Source: Flavobacterium saliperosum | GTDB taxonomy: Bacteria; Bacteroidota; Bacteroidia; Flavobacteriales; Flavobacteriaceae | Length of the DNA stretch: 64,000 nt | Direction: 5' to 3' | NCBI RefSeq assembly: GCF_900100625.1 | Contig: NZ_FMTY01000006.1 | Span: 98,375-162,374, forward strand | In this document: one piece after another, positions 61,196 to 64,000 of the stretch | How the letters are laid out: each line of letters starts with the position of its first letter | Position numbering within the stretch: the stretch's first letter is position 1 | Position numbers and translations under genes: made by a program | Notes under the pieces: generated by a model | What the model was told of the DNA's origin: nothing | Databases searched by the model: none | Seen by the model: the letters and a program-made list of their open reading frames with translations, nothing else

Positions 61196-64000
61196 ATGAA
61201 CAACAAACTACAACGAAAGATTGCTTTAGCGGTTCTTTTTATGCTATTTTCATTTGCTGGGTTTGCGCAATTTAACGAAGATGCACCATGGATGCAGAAA
61301 ACGCAAAAAAACGCAAATGATCAGCCACAAACCATGGCGGAAATGGTCACGTCCTTTAATGCCTATTGGGATCAAAACGATAAAAGCAAAAAAGGTTCCG
61401 GTTATAAGCCTTTTAAACGCTGGGAATACCAATGGAGCAATAATACACACCGAAATGGAGTGCTGGTAACGCCCGGAGAACTTTGGTCAGCGTGGCAGGC
61501 AAAAATTAACGCCCGAAAAACAAAATCAAAGTCTTCCGCATCGGTTGCGAAAACCAGTAATTGGTTACCGGTTGGTCCATTCAGCCATACGAATACCGGT
61601 TCGTGGTCTTCGGGTCAGGGACGCGTGAATGTGGTATATGTGGATCCCAACAACGCTAATACCATCTATGTCGGCGCACCGGCTGGTGGTATCTGGAAGT
61701 CAACAGATGCAGGGGTGAACTGGACACCTCTATCTGATAATTTACCTCAGATTGGGGTGTCGGGAATTGTGGTAGCCCACAACAACTCAAATGTTATTTA
61801 TATTGCCACGGGAGACAGGGATGCCACTGACACTTATTCTGTTGGAGTTCTCAAATCCACTGATGGCGGGTTAACCTGGAATACCACCGGTCTGTCTTTT
61901 ACCAATACTTTTACAACGGCTTCGGATATTTACATGCACCCAACAGATGCCAACACACTTTGGGTGGCCACTAGTGCAGGACTTTATAAAACTACCAATG
62001 CCGGTGTTAGTTGGACCAATGTGTTAACCGGAAATATTAAGGATATTAAGTTGAAACCGGGAGATCCCAACACAATTTACGCAGTAAAGCCAAGCTCATT
62101 CCATAAATCCACCAATGGGGGAACAACTTTTACGACTGTCACCAGCGGATTACCGGCGTCTTCCGGACGTTTGGTTATTGATGTAACCCCAGCCAATTCG
62201 GCCTATGTATATGTGTTGAGTTCTACTACGGCGAATGGCTTTCAGGGACTGTACCGTTCTACTGACAGCGGAACCACCTTTGCCAAAACGGCAAGTACAA
62301 CAAATATATTTGAGTCGACCCAAGCCTGGTATGATTTGGCTTTGGCGGTTTCATCCACAGATGCGAATGTGGTTTTTACTGGATGTTTGAACATATGGAA
62401 AAGTACTAATGGAGGAACTTCTTTCACCAAAGTAAACAATTGGAGCTCACCTGCAGCAGCTACCTACACCCACGCTGATATTCATTTTTTACGTTATTAT
62501 GGCAATAAGTTATATTGTGGCAGCGATGGAGGAATCTACGTGTCGTCAAATGCGGGAACTTCCTTTGCAAGCTTAACGACAGGATTGCAAATCAGCCAAT
62601 TTTATAAGATATCGGTTTCGAAGCAAACTTCAAGTAAAATGGTAGGCGGACTTCAGGACAATGGAGGTCATGCATACAGCAACAGTCAATGGAAAAACTA
62701 CTATGGTGCTGACGGTATGGACACGGGAGTGGATCCGACTAACCAAAATAAATTTTACGGATTCATTCAGGAAGGAACTAATCTCTATGTAAGTACTACG
62801 GCCGGTGATAACTTATCCAGTACAATTACCGGACCCGAAACCGGCAATTGGGTAACACCTTTAGCGATTAATTCATTAGGCGAGGTATTTGGTGGTTATG
62901 CGAAAGTTTACCGGTTAAACGGGACTTCTTGGGTAGCGAGTACAACATCATTTGCCACCGACGTGGAAAATCTTGTGATTGACCCGTCTAACGACAACAA
63001 AATGTATGCGTCAGATGGCGCAAAATTGTACAAGAGTACCGACAAAGGCGTGAACTTCGTTTTAGCATATACTTTCCCAACAACGGTAAAAGATATCCGC
63101 GTACATTCCACAAACAGTAATATTATTTATGCCGTTACTTCCGGGACAGCCGGACTGGTATACCGCTCAACAGATGCCGGAGCAACTTTCACAAGCATAA
63201 ATAACGGATTGCCTGCAATTGCTAAAAATGTAATTGTTCATCAGGGGCAAAATGCCTTAAACCCATTATACTTGGGAACGTATTTGGGTATGTATTACAA
63301 AGACGATAGCATGTCGGCCTGGGAGCCTTTCGACACCAATTTGCCCAATGTACCGGTAACGGATTTGGAGATAAATTATGTCGATAATAATATTACGGCG
63401 GCTACCTACGGAAGAGGTGTTTGGAGAACTTCTCTTACTTTGGACTCCGGTGACACTGTTGCTCCGTCTGCTCCGTCAAATTTAACGGCTTCCGGAACTA
63501 CGCAAACTACAACAAATTTATCGTGGACAGCTTCAACGGATAATATTGGTGTTGCCGGATACGATGTTTATCAGGGAGCAACATTAAAAGCAACCGTTAC
63601 AACCACTTCCTATGCCGTGACAGGTTTAACGGCAGCAACAGCGTATACATTCTCTGTAAAAGCAAAAGATGCGGCCGGAAACGTTTCTGCTGCAAGTAAT
63701 ACGGTGAACATAACTACATTGGCTGCAACAGCTGTTTATTGTACATCACAAGGAAACAGTGTGGCAGATGAATCTATCGGAAGAGTACAAATCGGAACCA
63801 TCAACAATGCTTCTACAGGAGGTACAGGGTATACTGATTTCACATCAATTTCCACAAATCTTACCAAAGGTACTTCAACAACGATTACAGTAACGCCAAC
63901 ATGGACGGGATCTGTTTACCCTGAAGGCTATGCGGTTTGGATTGACTACAACAACGATAAAGACTTTGACGATGCAGGAGAACTGGTATGGAGCAACGCT
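61196..64000 (+). CDS. Large secreted beta-propeller/FnIII/GEVED protein (3' end outside window)
   Basis: An open frame of 935 codons running off the window. Signal peptide IALAVLFMLFSFAGFAQ. Residues ~120-740 contain many sortilin/BNR-like blades (IWKSTDAGVNWTPL, VLKSTDGGLTWNTTGL, YKTTNAGVSWTNV, WKSTNGGTSFTKV, YRSTDSGTTFAKT). Then comes a fibronectin type III domain (about 755-845: APSAPSNLTASGTTQTTTNLS, SWTASTDNIGVAGYDVY, AATAYTFSVKAKDAAGN) and a GEVED-type domain (YPEGYAVWIDYNNDKDFDDAG). This architecture is typical of type IX secretion substrates, which end in a C-terminal sorting domain; that end is not visible here. Function unknown, likely extracellular adhesion or hydrolase-accessory. 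Confidence 0.85.
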   Translation, partial: MNNKLQRKIALAVLFMLFSFAGFAQFNEDAPWMQKTQKNANDQPQTMAEMVTSFNAYWDQNDKSKKGSGYKPFKRWEYQWSNNTHRNGVLVTPGELWSAWQAKINARKTKSKSSASVAKTSNWLPVGPFSHTNTGSWSSGQGRVNVVYVDPNNANTIYVGAPAGGIWKSTDAGVNWTPLSDNLPQIGVSGIVVAHNNSNVIYIATGDRDATDTYSVGVLKSTDGGLTWNTTGLSFTNTFTTASDIYMHPTDANTLWVATSAGLYKTTNAGVSWTNVLTGNIKDIKLKPGDPNTIYAVKPSSFHKSTNGGTTFTTVTSGLPASSGRLVIDVTPANSAYVYVLSSTTANGFQGLYRSTDSGTTFAKTASTTNIFESTQAWYDLALAVSSTDANVVFTGCLNIWKSTNGGTSFTKVNNWSSPAAATYTHADIHFLRYYGNKLYCGSDGGIYVSSNAGTSFASLTTGLQISQFYKISVSKQTSSKMVGGLQDNGGHAYSNSQWKNYYGADGMDTGVDPTNQNKFYGFIQEGTNLYVSTTAGDNLSSTITGPETGNWVTPLAINSLGEVFGGYAKVYRLNGTSWVASTTSFATDVENLVIDPSNDNKMYASDGAKLYKSTDKGVNFVLAYTFPTTVKDIRVHSTNSNIIYAVTSGTAGLVYRSTDAGATFTSINNGLPAIAKNVIVHQGQNALNPLYLGTYLGMYYKDDSMSAWEPFDTNLPNVPVTDLEINYVDNNITAATYGRGVWRTSLTLDSGDTVAPSAPSNLTASGTTQTTTNLSWTASTDNIGVAGYDVYQGATLKATVTTTSYAVTGLTAATAYTFSVKAKDAAGNVSAASNTVNITTLAATAVYCTSQGNSVADESIGRVQIGTINNASTGGTGYTDFTSISTNLTKGTSTTITVTPTWTGSVYPEGYAVWIDYNNDKDFDDAGELVWSNA

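Overview
The window looks like a chromosomal segment from a Bacteroidota bacterium of the family Flavobacteriaceae, most likely Flavobacterium or a close relative. The evidence is the presence of gliding/type IX secretion genes (sprE/porW, gldH), flavobacterial DUF families, Bacteroidota-type -7 boxes (TAnnTTTG) upstream of many genes, few recognisable Shine-Dalgarno sequences, and an AT-rich composition with long A/T tracts. No rRNA, tRNA, insertion sequence, prophage or CRISPR array was seen. No gene-free stretch exceeds 300 bases; the longest is about 280 bases before dprA and holds a perfect hairpin.

Region 1 (1-16674) is a surface polysaccharide locus. The + strand carries a partial WecE-type aminotransferase, a GT39-like membrane glycosyltransferase, two paralogous lipoproteins, a Wzx-like flippase, a hexapeptide acetyltransferase, two O-antigen polymerase/ligase-like proteins, two glycosyltransferases, a UDP-glucuronate decarboxylase and the initiating polyprenyl glycosylphosphotransferase. 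It meets a convergent - strand group (CapK/PaaK-like adenylating enzyme, WecB epimerase, WbuB-like glycosyltransferase). Together they suggest a Wzx/Wzy-type polymer possibly containing Fuc4NAc-, ManNAc- and xylose-type sugars.

Region 2 (16769-23764) is housekeeping: purD, two small flavobacterial membrane families, upp, a DUF4254 plus GT9 heptosyltransferase-like pair, an exported fibre-like protein and a PaaE-type ferredoxin reductase.

Region 3 (24008-32879) holds sprE/porW, a bactofilin and the ATP synthase genes atpZ to atpG. The beta and epsilon genes are absent, as is common in this group.

Region 4 (33124-43236) has two paralogous lipoproteins flanking a prolyl oligopeptidase and a GNAT enzyme. 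It is followed by an envelope cluster: second flippase, dut, sugar nucleotidyltransferase, TPR protein, DUF4292 lipoprotein and an EnvC-like protein with a degenerate LytM domain.

Region 5 (43312-52225) holds a thioesterase, an HU-TM-SPOR protein, dprA, trpS, plsC, an ECF sigma factor with an anti-sigma-like protein that appears to end in an outer-membrane beta-barrel, a lipoprotein and recA.

Region 6 (52422-64000) holds a compact trhO-trhP-ferredoxin operon for tRNA U34 hydroxylation, a RicT homologue, gldH, PBP1A, both subunits of a 3-oxoacid CoA-transferase and the 5' part of a large secreted beta-propeller/FnIII/GEVED protein that runs off the window.

The most noteworthy systems are the sigma/dual-membrane anti-sigma pair, the tRNA hydroxylation operon whose two hydroxylases share a C-terminal domain, and the HU-SPOR protein that could tie nucleoid to cell wall.
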